Shown here: piece by piece, positions 1 to 5,394 of the stretch
Layout of the letters: every line of letters begins with the position of its first letter
Position numbering within the stretch: position 1 is the stretch's first letter
DNA from: JBQTHI01 sp052390035
Lineage (GTDB): Bacteria > Actinomycetota > Acidimicrobiia > Spongiisociales > ZC4RG35
Assembly: GCA_052390035.1 (NCBI GenBank)
Contig: JBQTHI010000154.1
Span: 1-13,567, forward strand
Length of the DNA stretch: 13,567 nucleotides
Direction of reading: 5' to 3'
Program-made: the position numbers and the translations under genes
Notes under the pieces: model-generated
What the model was told of the DNA's origin: nothing
Databases searched by the model: none
Seen by the model: only the letters and a program-made list of their open reading frames with translations

Positions 1-65
1 TCCTGCCCTGCTGCCCTGGCTGTGACGACGAACAGCAGAAGAAGCACGAGAGTCGCCCGCCTCAT
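1..65 (-). CDS. Exported protein, N-terminal fragment (runs off window)
   Basis: An ATG at 65-63 overlaps the TGA stop (64-62) of the upstream gene in an ATGA arrangement, the usual sign of translational coupling. Only 21 codons are inside the window. They read MRRATLVLLLLFVVTARAAG and then Q: two arginines, a run of about ten hydrophobic residues, then Ala/Gly, which is the shape of a signal peptide or N-terminal membrane anchor. Nothing can be said about the mature protein. It may belong with the anchored Thr-rich protein before it. The call rests on the overlap and the signal-like N-terminus only. Confidence 0.55.
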   Translation of the reverse strand, partial: MRRATLVLLLLFVVTARAAGQ

Positions 66-655
66 GGAGTCGCCTCCCTTTCCAGGTTGTCGCAGTCCTG
101 CATCCAGAGGTCATTGGCAAACTTCCAACTTGTTGCCTGACGCCAGCCATATCTCGGATCAGGCCACATGACCTCTACGGTCGTGACTTCGACACCAAGA
201 AATCGGGTTGCGTCGACCGTGTGCTCCACGACGAGACAGTCGGGTCGGTCAAGAAGAATGTTTACCTCATTAATTGACACGCCCTCACGAGACGGTGCGG
301 CCGTGAACTGCATGGTTTCCATCGCCGATACACCGGCGTTGTAGTTTCGGGTCGTCGCCACCACCGCCCACAACGCATCCGGGTCTTTGCGGTAGATGGC
401 GTCGAACCAGCCAAACCAGAGGTTCTGTAAGAGCTCTTCGACTTCGGCGAGGCGCTGCTCGGCTGTCGTGGTCGACGTCGTCGAGACATCAACAACGGTG
501 GTGGTAGGTGCCTCACTCGTAGTCGTCACCACCTCGACCGCCGTGGTCGACGGCACGGTCGAAGGCGTCGGCTCCGGTCCAAGGGCTACCAACACAAACA
601 CCACCGCCAGGACGGCCACTATCCCGATTCCACTCGCCCATCGCCACCGACTCAC
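62..655 (-). CDS. Membrane-anchored protein with Thr-rich linker, function unknown
   Basis: A 197-aa protein. Residues 8-26 form one hydrophobic segment (uncleaved anchor or signal peptide), about 30-64 are a Ser/Thr/Val-rich low-complexity linker, and 66-197 form a globular domain expected outside the cell. The domain contains two cysteines (C140 and C188), which could form a disulfide, and is rich in Trp. I do not recognise the family; the fold size and aromatic content would fit an NTF2-like domain, but that is only a guess. Start is GTG at 655-653, preceded by a good Shine-Dalgarno (AAGGGGAG, about 3 nt away). It lies 93 nt after holA and overlaps the next exported protein by ATGA, so it probably ends the holA operon or begins a new one. 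Confidence 0.8.
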   Translation of the reverse strand: MSRWRWASGIGIVAVLAVVFVLVALGPEPTPSTVPSTTAVEVVTTTSEAPTTTVVDVSTTSTTTAEQRLAEVEELLQNLWFGWFDAIYRKDPDALWAVVATTRNYNAGVSAMETMQFTAAPSREGVSINEVNILLDRPDCLVVEHTVDATRFLGVEVTTVEVMWPDPRYGWRQATSWKFANDLWMQDCDNLEREATP

Positions 656-710
656 TGTCTCCCCTTAGTGGCTCCGCTTAGAACATACCCACCTCTCCCA
701 ATGAGGGCCA

Positions 711-741
711 GACCATCGTGGTCGGTGATTTTCGCGACCAC
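711..741 (-). terminator. Weak hairpin after holA, possible terminator
   Basis: Just past the holA stop there is a 7-bp perfect stem (718-724 with 735-741) with a 10-nt loop, and a smaller overlapping palindrome at 711-723. No T-tract follows on the minus strand, so it is not a classical intrinsic terminator. It could be an attenuating or processing hairpin, or chance. Confidence 0.25.
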
Positions 742-748
742 TCGCCTC

Positions 749-1747
749 CTACCGGCGTTTTCCCCCGTACCACCGACTGAGCGCCACAGTCAGCCGCTCC
801 AAGGTGACGCGGTGCACCTCCTCCGGTTGGGACTTCATCACCCGGTCGGCCCGGACCAGAGCTTCAAGGGCCTTCTGGAGCGACGAGTCGCTCACCTTGC
901 CCCGGTCGCGCCATACCCGACTCGCTCGGCGGTCGTCCGATCGGGCGCCTATCGCCTTGCGGAAGGAGTCCTCGTCTCCGGCTACGGCAGCAAGAGAGCG
1001 GCGTCGCAGGTCGTTCTCTATTGCCGCCAACAACACCAGCGGGTGCCCGTGGGTAAGGAAGTCGGCCAGGCGACGCAATGCCTCGCCGGTTTTGCCGGCT
1101 GACACCGCATCGATGTAATGGAAGGTTGGCTCGTCGGGTCGGTTGCGGAAACGGTCGAGAATGAGGCTCCTCGTGATCCGGCCCTTCTGCTCGACCAACT
1201 GATCGAGCGCCTGTCCGAGTCCGGCAATGTCAGTGCCGAATCGTTGCAGGAGGGCATCGACCGCCTCCCCATCGAGGGTCAGACCTCGGGTGGCGAGCTC
1301 TCCTTTGAGCCAGTCGGTCGCCTGCCGCTCCCACATCTTGCTGACGGTGAAGGTCTGCCCTTCCATCTTGACCACCTTGGCCAGAACATTCGGCAGCGAT
1401 CCGAACGTCACGAGGACCACCGCCACCGCTTCCGGGTCGAACTGGGCGATCAACTCGGCCAGCAGCGTTGCCTCGGCCACGTTCAGGTTCTGGGCCTCGA
1501 CCAGGTTCAAACCCTGCCGGTCGCCGAACAAGGAGCCCGACTGCAGCATGGGGATGACGGGCTCCAATTCGGGACGTATCGGACCATCACCCTCTTCGCC
1601 GCCGCCCCGGCCGGGAACGTCGATACGCACCGCAGTACCCCTGGCGATACCCGCTCCCTCCAGGAAGGCCCGGGCTCGGTCCAACATTTCCTGACGCTCG
1701 CCGGGCCCGACCTCCCGAGGCCCGGTTATTAGCGCGACGGGCTTCAT
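749..1747 (-). CDS. holA: DNA polymerase III subunit delta (HolA)
   Basis: A 332-aa protein of the usual length for bacterial delta, the clamp-loader subunit that opens the beta sliding clamp during replication. It starts MKPVALITGPREVGPGERQE and has the family layout: an N-terminal AAA-like domain without a working Walker A, a middle region reading QSGSLFGDRQGLNL (the 'lfg..rlv.v' clamp-loader pattern), the LDGEAVDALLQRFGTD segment of domain II, and a C-terminal helical collar domain (FHYIDAVSAGKTGEALRRL and onward). Its ATG (1747-1745) overlaps the TGA of the preceding dihydropteroate synthase gene in an ATGA junction, so the two are probably translationally coupled. In many bacteria holA sits directly after comEC; here about 4.4 kb of other genes separate them. 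Confidence 0.93.
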   Translation of the reverse strand: MKPVALITGPREVGPGERQEMLDRARAFLEGAGIARGTAVRIDVPGRGGGEEGDGPIRPELEPVIPMLQSGSLFGDRQGLNLVEAQNLNVAEATLLAELIAQFDPEAVAVVLVTFGSLPNVLAKVVKMEGQTFTVSKMWERQATDWLKGELATRGLTLDGEAVDALLQRFGTDIAGLGQALDQLVEQKGRITRSLILDRFRNRPDEPTFHYIDAVSAGKTGEALRRLADFLTHGHPLVLLAAIENDLRRRSLAAVAGDEDSFRKAIGARSDDRRASRVWRDRGKVSDSSLQKALEALVRADRVMKSQPEEVHRVTLERLTVALSRWYGGKRR

Positions 1748-2562
1748 CGGGCCACCTCCGGAGCCGTGCGGTCGAAGAGGGCCACCAGATCACAGGCCTC
1801 GGCCACGTCATGGACTCGGATCAAGTCGGCCCCGTACTCGAGGGCCAGGGTGACATAAGCCATAACCCGGTGCGTCTCCTTCTTGCGGGGAATAGGGATC
1901 ATCACGGGTCGACCCAACTCGTGGAAGGACCCGCTCTCACGAATCACCTCCAACTGCAGCCTGGTGTAAGCCTGATAATCGCCCCGGTAGTTGAGAGCAA
2001 TCCCGGGGTCGATCACCAACTCGGTGATTCCCTCGGCGGCCAGATCGTCGAGCCGCCGGCGGAACACCTCGGCGGTCATTGCCGCCTTCCCTTCGGAGGT
2101 GTCGATCTCACCCACGTCGTGGGGGTTAGCTCCTTCCACGTAGACCACCACCGCCGCCACTCCCGTCCTCGCCACCACCTCGCGCATCTTCGGGTCCGAC
2201 AACCCACCAGTGTCGTTGACGAGGACGGCTCCTGCTTCCTTGGCGGCTTGCGCCACATCCGGTTTCCAGGTGTCGACAGATACGGCGAACCCCTCGCCCG
2301 CCAGCGCGGTGACGACCGGCAGCAGCCGGTCCATCTCTAGCTCGGACGAGATGGTCGGATTCTCGTAATGGGAGGACTGCGCCCCGAGGTCGATGATGGT
2401 CGCTCCCCACCGGCGGTATCGACGGGCCATCGCAATGGCGTCATTCAGGTCATCGGCCACAGTGTGGAGGTTGCGCGACTCGGGTGACAGATTTATCACA
2501 CCCATCACGTGGGTCACCCCCCCGACGGTCAACCGATGTGGACCCAGTTGAAGGAGCCCCAC
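1744..2562 (-). CDS. folP: Dihydropteroate synthase family protein, divergent
   Basis: A 272-aa pterin-binding TIM-barrel protein. Classical DHPS joins p-aminobenzoate to hydroxymethyl-dihydropterin pyrophosphate in folate synthesis. Retained landmarks are MGVINLSPES (N24), IIDLG (D58), SVDTWKPDV (D97), VNDTGG (N116), IDPG (D185), PRKK (R226, K227) and IRVHDV (R249, H251). Substrate-loop positions differ: TPDSFSDGG-type loop 1 is LSPESRNLHT, the ESTRPG loop 2 is AQSSHYENP, the usual GFGKT after DPG is IALNYR, and SRK is PRK. It may therefore be a divergent true FolP or a DHPS paralogue. Start is GTG (2562-2560), immediately after the TAG of the upstream gene with no spacer and no clear Shine-Dalgarno, suggesting coupled translation; it overlaps holA by 4 nt. 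Confidence 0.78.
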   Translation of the reverse strand: MGLLQLGPHRLTVGGVTHVMGVINLSPESRNLHTVADDLNDAIAMARRYRRWGATIIDLGAQSSHYENPTISSELEMDRLLPVVTALAGEGFAVSVDTWKPDVAQAAKEAGAVLVNDTGGLSDPKMREVVARTGVAAVVVYVEGANPHDVGEIDTSEGKAAMTAEVFRRRLDDLAAEGITELVIDPGIALNYRGDYQAYTRLQLEVIRESGSFHELGRPVMIPIPRKKETHRVMAYVTLALEYGADLIRVHDVAEACDLVALFDRTAPEVAR

Positions 2563-3015
2563 CTAGGGGCCAATCAACAAACGCCCGGAGAAACCGGTGA
2601 TCCCCACCGGCAACCGCAACACGATCGTCTCGGATCGGGTCTCCCCACCAGGGACGACGCCAATCCTGATCGGTATGAGCACGTTGCCAACCTCGAGATT
2701 GACCGTCCCTCGCCATGGCTGAGTACCCCGGTTCTCGATCGGCACCGTCACCTCTAATCGGTTTTTCCCGGCACTCTGCACCGAAAGGTCGGCCACGAGG
2801 GCGCCACACACCGGATCGTCGCCTGCCTCCACCACGGCAGACCCGGTGAGGATTGGCGAATCGGGGTCGCTGAAATCGACTTCGAAGGGCTGCACCGCCT
2901 CCCCGGTGCAGCTGACCACATGGGTCAATCCCCGGAGCGAGCTCATCCCCACCGGGATCAGGAAGACCCCGAACAGCACCACCAGGGCGAGGCGTGCCTT
3001 GAGCGTGGGAGGCAT
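2563..3015 (-). CDS. Exported or membrane-anchored protein, function unknown
   Basis: A 150-aa protein with a basic N-terminus and one hydrophobic segment (about residues 9-26), followed by an extracytoplasmic domain. Two cysteines (C36 in VSCTG and C70 in PVCGAL) could pair. The C-terminal half (about 80-150) alternates hydrophobic residues in a beta-strand-like manner, including LEVTVPIENRGTQPWRGTV, which looks like an immunoglobulin-like or CARDB-type beta sandwich ('enrG...w.G.v'). That domain guess is weak. It is the first gene of the 3015-749 operon and abuts the DHPS gene with no spacer (its TAG directly precedes that GTG). A TANNNT box 8 nt before the ATG suggests a leaderless or very short-leader transcript. 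Confidence 0.7.
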   Translation of the reverse strand: MPPTLKARLALVVLFGVFLIPVGMSSLRGLTHVVSCTGEAVQPFEVDFSDPDSPILTGSAVVEAGDDPVCGALVADLSVQSAGKNRLEVTVPIENRGTQPWRGTVNLEVGNVLIPIRIGVVPGGETRSETIVLRLPVGITGFSGRLLIGP

Positions 3016-3023
3016 CGTTCCCG

Positions 3024-3029
3024 ATGGTA
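3024..3029 (-). promoter_or_regulatory. Putative -10 box of the 3015-749 operon
   Basis: TACCAT on the minus strand fits the actinobacterial TANNNT -10 consensus. It lies 8 nt before the ATG at 3015, so transcription would begin at or next to the start codon (leaderless mRNA). No convincing -35 is seen; the 24-bp repeat covers that region. Confidence 0.3.
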
Positions 3030-3043
3030 TTCACACCCGTTTC

Positions 3044-3067
3044 GATCGGTGGTGGCTCAGTTTCTAG
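3044..3067. repeat. 24-bp imperfect direct repeat, copy 1
   Basis: This sequence, beginning GATCGGTGG and ending TCTAG on the plus strand, is repeated at 5264-5287 with 22 of 24 positions identical and in the same orientation. This copy overlaps the stop codon of the 53-aa protein and lies 29 nt upstream of the 3015 start codon. On the minus strand a GGCTC/GAGCC mini-hairpin can form at its edge. The flanking sequence beyond the repeat is not similar. Confidence 0.6.
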
Positions 3068-3225
3068 GAGCCTTCACGAGGACCACCCTCGCCTTTCTCC
3101 TCAGCCTCTCGTCGCCTGGAACGTCGCTCGGTCCAGCGCAGGGCGAGCACCGCTAGGACCGCCGGGACGACAAATATTCCAATCTCGTCGATTCCGCCGA
3201 GATGGGCGACGATTGGATCAATCAC
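3064..3225 (-). CDS. Small one-TM membrane protein (53 aa)
   Basis: A 53-residue ORF reading from GTG (3225-3223) to TAG (3066-3064). It begins as (M)IDPIVAHLGGIDEIG, continues with a hydrophobic segment (IFVVPAVLAVLAL, about residues 17-29), then a strongly basic patch (RWTERRSRRRE) and an acidic/Gly-rich tail. The layout predicts a single-pass protein with a short N-terminal amphipathic part outside or at the membrane face and a charged cytoplasmic tail. The start codon overlaps the TGA of the upstream TPR-like frame in a GTGA junction, and the reading frame has coding-like composition, so I consider it real. Function unknown. As last ORF of the cupredoxin operon it may help assemble or regulate that system. 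Confidence 0.65.
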   Translation of the reverse strand: MIDPIVAHLGGIDEIGIFVVPAVLAVLALRWTERRSRRREAEEKGEGGPREGS

Positions 3226-3479
3226 CACTCCGAGAGCTTCCAGGTCACGGGTTCGAGTGTCGCCAGCTCGAGACCGACGTCGGCGAACAGCCGCGCTGAT
3301 TCGGTGAGGTGAGCGCGGGTGAGGTCCTCGCGACCGGCTCGATGCAACCTGTCCGCCATATTGGTATGGAGAGCGACGACCGGGTGGCGGTCACGAGTCT
3401 GCTCGAGAACAGCAAGAGCGGACTGGCCCGTCTCGATGGCTCCGAGCTCTGGTGGAGCCAGAGCGCAGTTGTTAAGAGC
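3222..3479 (-). pseudogene. C-terminal remnant of a TPR protein (or start-less small ORF)
   Basis: The minus-strand frame ending at TGA 3224-3222 reads ALNNCALAPPELGAIETGQS, then a helix, then VALHTNMADRLHRAGRED, HLTESARLFADVG and ends EPVTWKLSEW. This has the pattern of the last tetratricopeptide repeats of actinobacterial TPR regulators and cyclase-like ATPases, which commonly end in a similar W-K-L-x-E-W motif. TPR-like similarity begins right at the stop codon of the membrane gene (3481-3479), and the open frame continues upstream into that gene without a usable start. The only ATG inside is at 3359, giving 45 aa. I favour a truncated gene whose 5' part was lost. It is coupled by GTGA to the 53-aa ORF. 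Confidence 0.55.
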
Positions 3480-3886
3480 TATCCGGCCAGGATAAAGAGG
3501 CCGAGGCCGGTCAGTAGCACCATGAGGACGAGCATGGCGTATTGGGAGCGAACGGCCCCTACTCCCTTGAAGTCGGCGAGAGCGCGATCATGGGCCAGCA
3601 CCACACCGGCGACGTGGCCGGCGATAATCGTGGCCAATTGGATGTACCAAACGGGAATCGGCCCGAGAAAGAAGTCGATCTTGTAATCGCGGGCCCCGAA
3701 GAGGTCCCAACCGAGCCCGAAGGGATCGGCGGCGGCCGAGATGATGCTTTGCCCTTCAAAGATGATGAGCGTGAAGTAGTGCGCAAAGCTGTAGGCAAAG
3801 GCGATCGGAACCAGGGTGTGGGCGAAGCGGGAGGCGACCCTTCCCGCGGTCAGCGCAGACTCTCCGATAGTCGCGCTGCCGCCCAT
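3479..3886 (-). CDS. Multi-pass membrane protein, C-terminal part (His-rich)
   Basis: A 135-aa frame with three hydrophobic segments (about 23-43, 72-97 and 117-134). Histidines H23, H36, H91 and H99 lie in or at the edges of these segments (FAHTLVPIAFAYSFAHYF; AGHVAGVVLAHDRAL), a pattern that would suit metal or heme binding, though that is inference. Its ATG (3886-3884) shares one base with the TGA of the upstream membrane ORF (TGATG). From memory, related actinobacterial proteins (some loosely named 'fenitrothion hydrolase') contain both parts in one polypeptide, so this is probably the C-terminal half of one membrane protein, made by reinitiation or separated by a frameshift. The frame stays coding-like to the TAG. 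Confidence 0.7.
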   Translation of the reverse strand: MGGSATIGESALTAGRVASRFAHTLVPIAFAYSFAHYFTLIIFEGQSIISAAADPFGLGWDLFGARDYKIDFFLGPIPVWYIQLATIIAGHVAGVVLAHDRALADFKGVGAVRSQYAMLVLMVLLTGLGLFILAG

Positions 3887-4785
3887 CAGGCCAGGTAATA
3901 GGCGCCGCCCACCAAGAAGCAGGCGACGACGAGCAAAAGAGAGCGTCCTTCGACCACCATGCCGAAGCTCCCGGTGACTGCCTCGTATCCCACGGTGTTG
4001 GAGAGACCGTCGAAGCTGACAGTGGCGATCATCACCACCAGCAGCGCGGGCAAGCCTTTCCACTCGGGAATGGCCGGCAAAGCTCCGAGCCATTGGCGGC
4101 GGACCAGCCGGCCGTCGGCGCTCCGCCCCCAGGGGGCAATGCTCGAGAAGAGCCGGTTGTAGGGAGTGAAGATGTCGAAGCTGGCCAAAGCTGACTCCCG
4201 CCCGAAGCTGGCCATCAGGACGATCAGGTAGACCGAATAGAGGAAGGCAGCAATGGCGATCGTGCTGGGAAGGGCGCTGTCGGGATACACCAGCTCGAGC
4301 CAGGTAAACGCCAGCAGGCCAAGAGTCGCCGGCCACACCCCTATTCGTTCGAGCGGTGCATCCGATTCGCGCTCGCCGATCCCCAGCCAGCGGCAAATAG
4401 TGCGCCACGGATTCACGCCGGTATAGAGGTTGCCCATGAGGACGGAAGCGAACGGCACCACTAGCCAAAAGAAGACCCAGAGCAATACCGGGGCGACATT
4501 GCGAGTTCCCGAGGAGCCTTGCCCGGTGACCAGAGCTGAGATACCTCCGAGTAGTGCCAGCACCAGCCCCGCCATGCCGACCCAACGGAGGGTTGCCAAC
4601 GCCGGGCGAACCGCCCGGACTTCGCTGCGGGGACCGCCTTGGAGCCGGGGAGTGGTCCACAAGGCTGCCAGGGCAACGAAGGTGATAATTAGCACGACGG
4701 CAGCACCGGCGGCGAAGTAGGTGACGGGAACGGGGAGGTCGAGCCGGCCCCCGATGCCATGACCGAGGAAAGGGATTCGACTCAT
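3886..4785 (-). CDS. Multi-pass membrane protein, N-terminal part
   Basis: A 299-aa protein beginning MSRIPFLGHGIGGRLDLPVP, with about seven hydrophobic segments, and a conserved-looking loop FDIFTPYNRLFSSIAPWGR between segments five and six. The HGIGGRLDLPVP start and the FTPYN loop match a family of actinobacterial integral membrane proteins of unknown role, often near cupredoxin-like proteins (recollection, not a search). It ends AYYLA at TGA 3888-3886, and the same hydrophobic architecture resumes in the -1 frame at ATG 3886. I chose ATG 4785 because it lies 7 nt after the lipoprotein stop; a longer frame to 4866 would overlap the lipoprotein deeply. With the lipoprotein it may form a surface redox or metal-handling unit. 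Confidence 0.78.
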   Translation of the reverse strand: MSRIPFLGHGIGGRLDLPVPVTYFAAGAAVVLIITFVALAALWTTPRLQGGPRSEVRAVRPALATLRWVGMAGLVLALLGGISALVTGQGSSGTRNVAPVLLWVFFWLVVPFASVLMGNLYTGVNPWRTICRWLGIGERESDAPLERIGVWPATLGLLAFTWLELVYPDSALPSTIAIAAFLYSVYLIVLMASFGRESALASFDIFTPYNRLFSSIAPWGRSADGRLVRRQWLGALPAIPEWKGLPALLVVMIATVSFDGLSNTVGYEAVTGSFGMVVEGRSLLLVVACFLVGGAYYLA

Positions 4786-4792
4786 AATCGAG

Positions 4793-5227
4793 TCAAGGAG
4801 TGACCTCGATGTGTACCAGGTCCAGGTGACTTCCTTCCAACTCGACATCGAAGATGCCACTGGCATCGGCCGTGAACTCGATCAAGACCCGCTCTCCGGG
4901 AAGCGTGGCAAAGAAAAGGTCATATCCGTGGACGTGCACCTCGTCGGCCACGTCAGCTACGACCTGAAAGCTCACCACCTTGCCCTGTACAACGCTGATC
5001 GTGGCGGGGCCCTCCACCTTGATACCTCCCTCGACCCGGATGAGGTCCGTGGCAGCGGTTGTGGTAGTGAGCTCGCCGCCTGTGGTGGTCGTGGCGATGG
5101 TCTTTGTCGGTCCCTCGCTCGTGGTGGTGGCTTCTTGGGTCGTAGTGGTGCCGCGGGTGGTAACCGTTGTCCCGCTTCCGCAGGCCGCGGTCAACACCAC
5201 CAGGGCAATCAGGAGTCTCAACTTCAT
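4793..5227 (-). CDS. Cupredoxin-like lipoprotein with Thr-rich linker
   Basis: A 144-aa lipoprotein. The signal peptide MKLRLLIALVVLTAAC ends in a lipobox (LTAAC, C16), so the mature protein should be lipid-anchored outside the cell. Residues 17-60 are a Thr-rich linker. Residues 62-144 resemble a small cupredoxin beta-sandwich: ISVVQGKVVSFQVVADVADE, then VHVHGYDLFF, then FTADASGIFDVELEGSHLDL and a closing strand. H98, H100, H134 and H139 are candidate metal ligands; the usual Cys ligand is absent, so any copper site would not be classical type 1. I use ATG 5227 rather than an upstream ATG at 5257 because the lipoprotein signal begins there. It is followed 7 nt later by the membrane protein, implying an operon. 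Confidence 0.78.
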   Translation of the reverse strand: MKLRLLIALVVLTAACGSGTTVTTRGTTTTQEATTTSEGPTKTIATTTTGGELTTTTAATDLIRVEGGIKVEGPATISVVQGKVVSFQVVADVADEVHVHGYDLFFATLPGERVLIEFTADASGIFDVELEGSHLDLVHIEVTP

Positions 5228-5234
5228 TTTCGTG

Positions 5235-5240
5235 AGCCTA
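5235..5240 (-). promoter_or_regulatory. Putative -10 box of the cupredoxin operon
   Basis: TAGGCT on the minus strand fits TANNNT and ends 7 nt before the lipoprotein ATG (5227), which would make the transcript leaderless; there is no good Shine-Dalgarno there. This supports the shorter start. A -35 is not clear. Confidence 0.3.
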
Positions 5241-5263
5241 AGAGCGGCGGCGGCCATTACTCA

Positions 5264-5287
5264 GATCGGTGGCGGCTCAGTCTCTAG
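5264..5287. repeat. 24-bp imperfect direct repeat, copy 2
   Basis: Same orientation as 3044-3067 and identical at 22 of 24 positions (both changes are T/C). It lies 37 nt upstream of the lipoprotein start, in the intergenic region shared with the divergent GGDEF-like gene. Together the copies bracket the cupredoxin operon and both sit upstream of a minus-strand gene start, so they could be a shared operator or the scar of a segment insertion. Confidence 0.6.
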
Positions 5288-5382
5288 CCAAATGGTCGTC
5301 CTGCCGCGATGCTGTAGCGAGCTCTTAGACAACCCGTCTTTGGCCGTTAAGAACTGACCCACCACCCTTCAATCAACGTCCG

Positions 5383-5388
5383 TACACT
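5383..5388 (+). promoter_or_regulatory. Putative -10 box of the GGDEF-like gene
   Basis: TACACT (TANNNT) lies 6 nt before the GTG at 5395, placing the transcription start on or beside the start codon. The only purine run (AAAGG) touches the GTG and is too close to act as a Shine-Dalgarno, which favours a leaderless mRNA. Confidence 0.3.
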
Positions 5389-5394
5389 CAAAGG

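Noticed and set aside
3446..3464. Perfect 7-bp hairpin with 5-nt loop as terminator of the membrane gene
   Set aside because: No T-tract follows on the minus strand and it lies within coding-like TPR sequence, so it may be chance.
3886..3888. TGA in the membrane protein as a second selenocysteine codon
   Set aside because: Reading on in the same frame gives WAAARLSESLR and soon another TGA; the membrane-like sequence continues in the -1 frame instead.
3470..5330. Short shared AGCTCTTA string near 3473-3480 (minus) and 5319-5327 (plus)
   Set aside because: Only about eight bases match, in opposite orientation with no extension; expected by chance.
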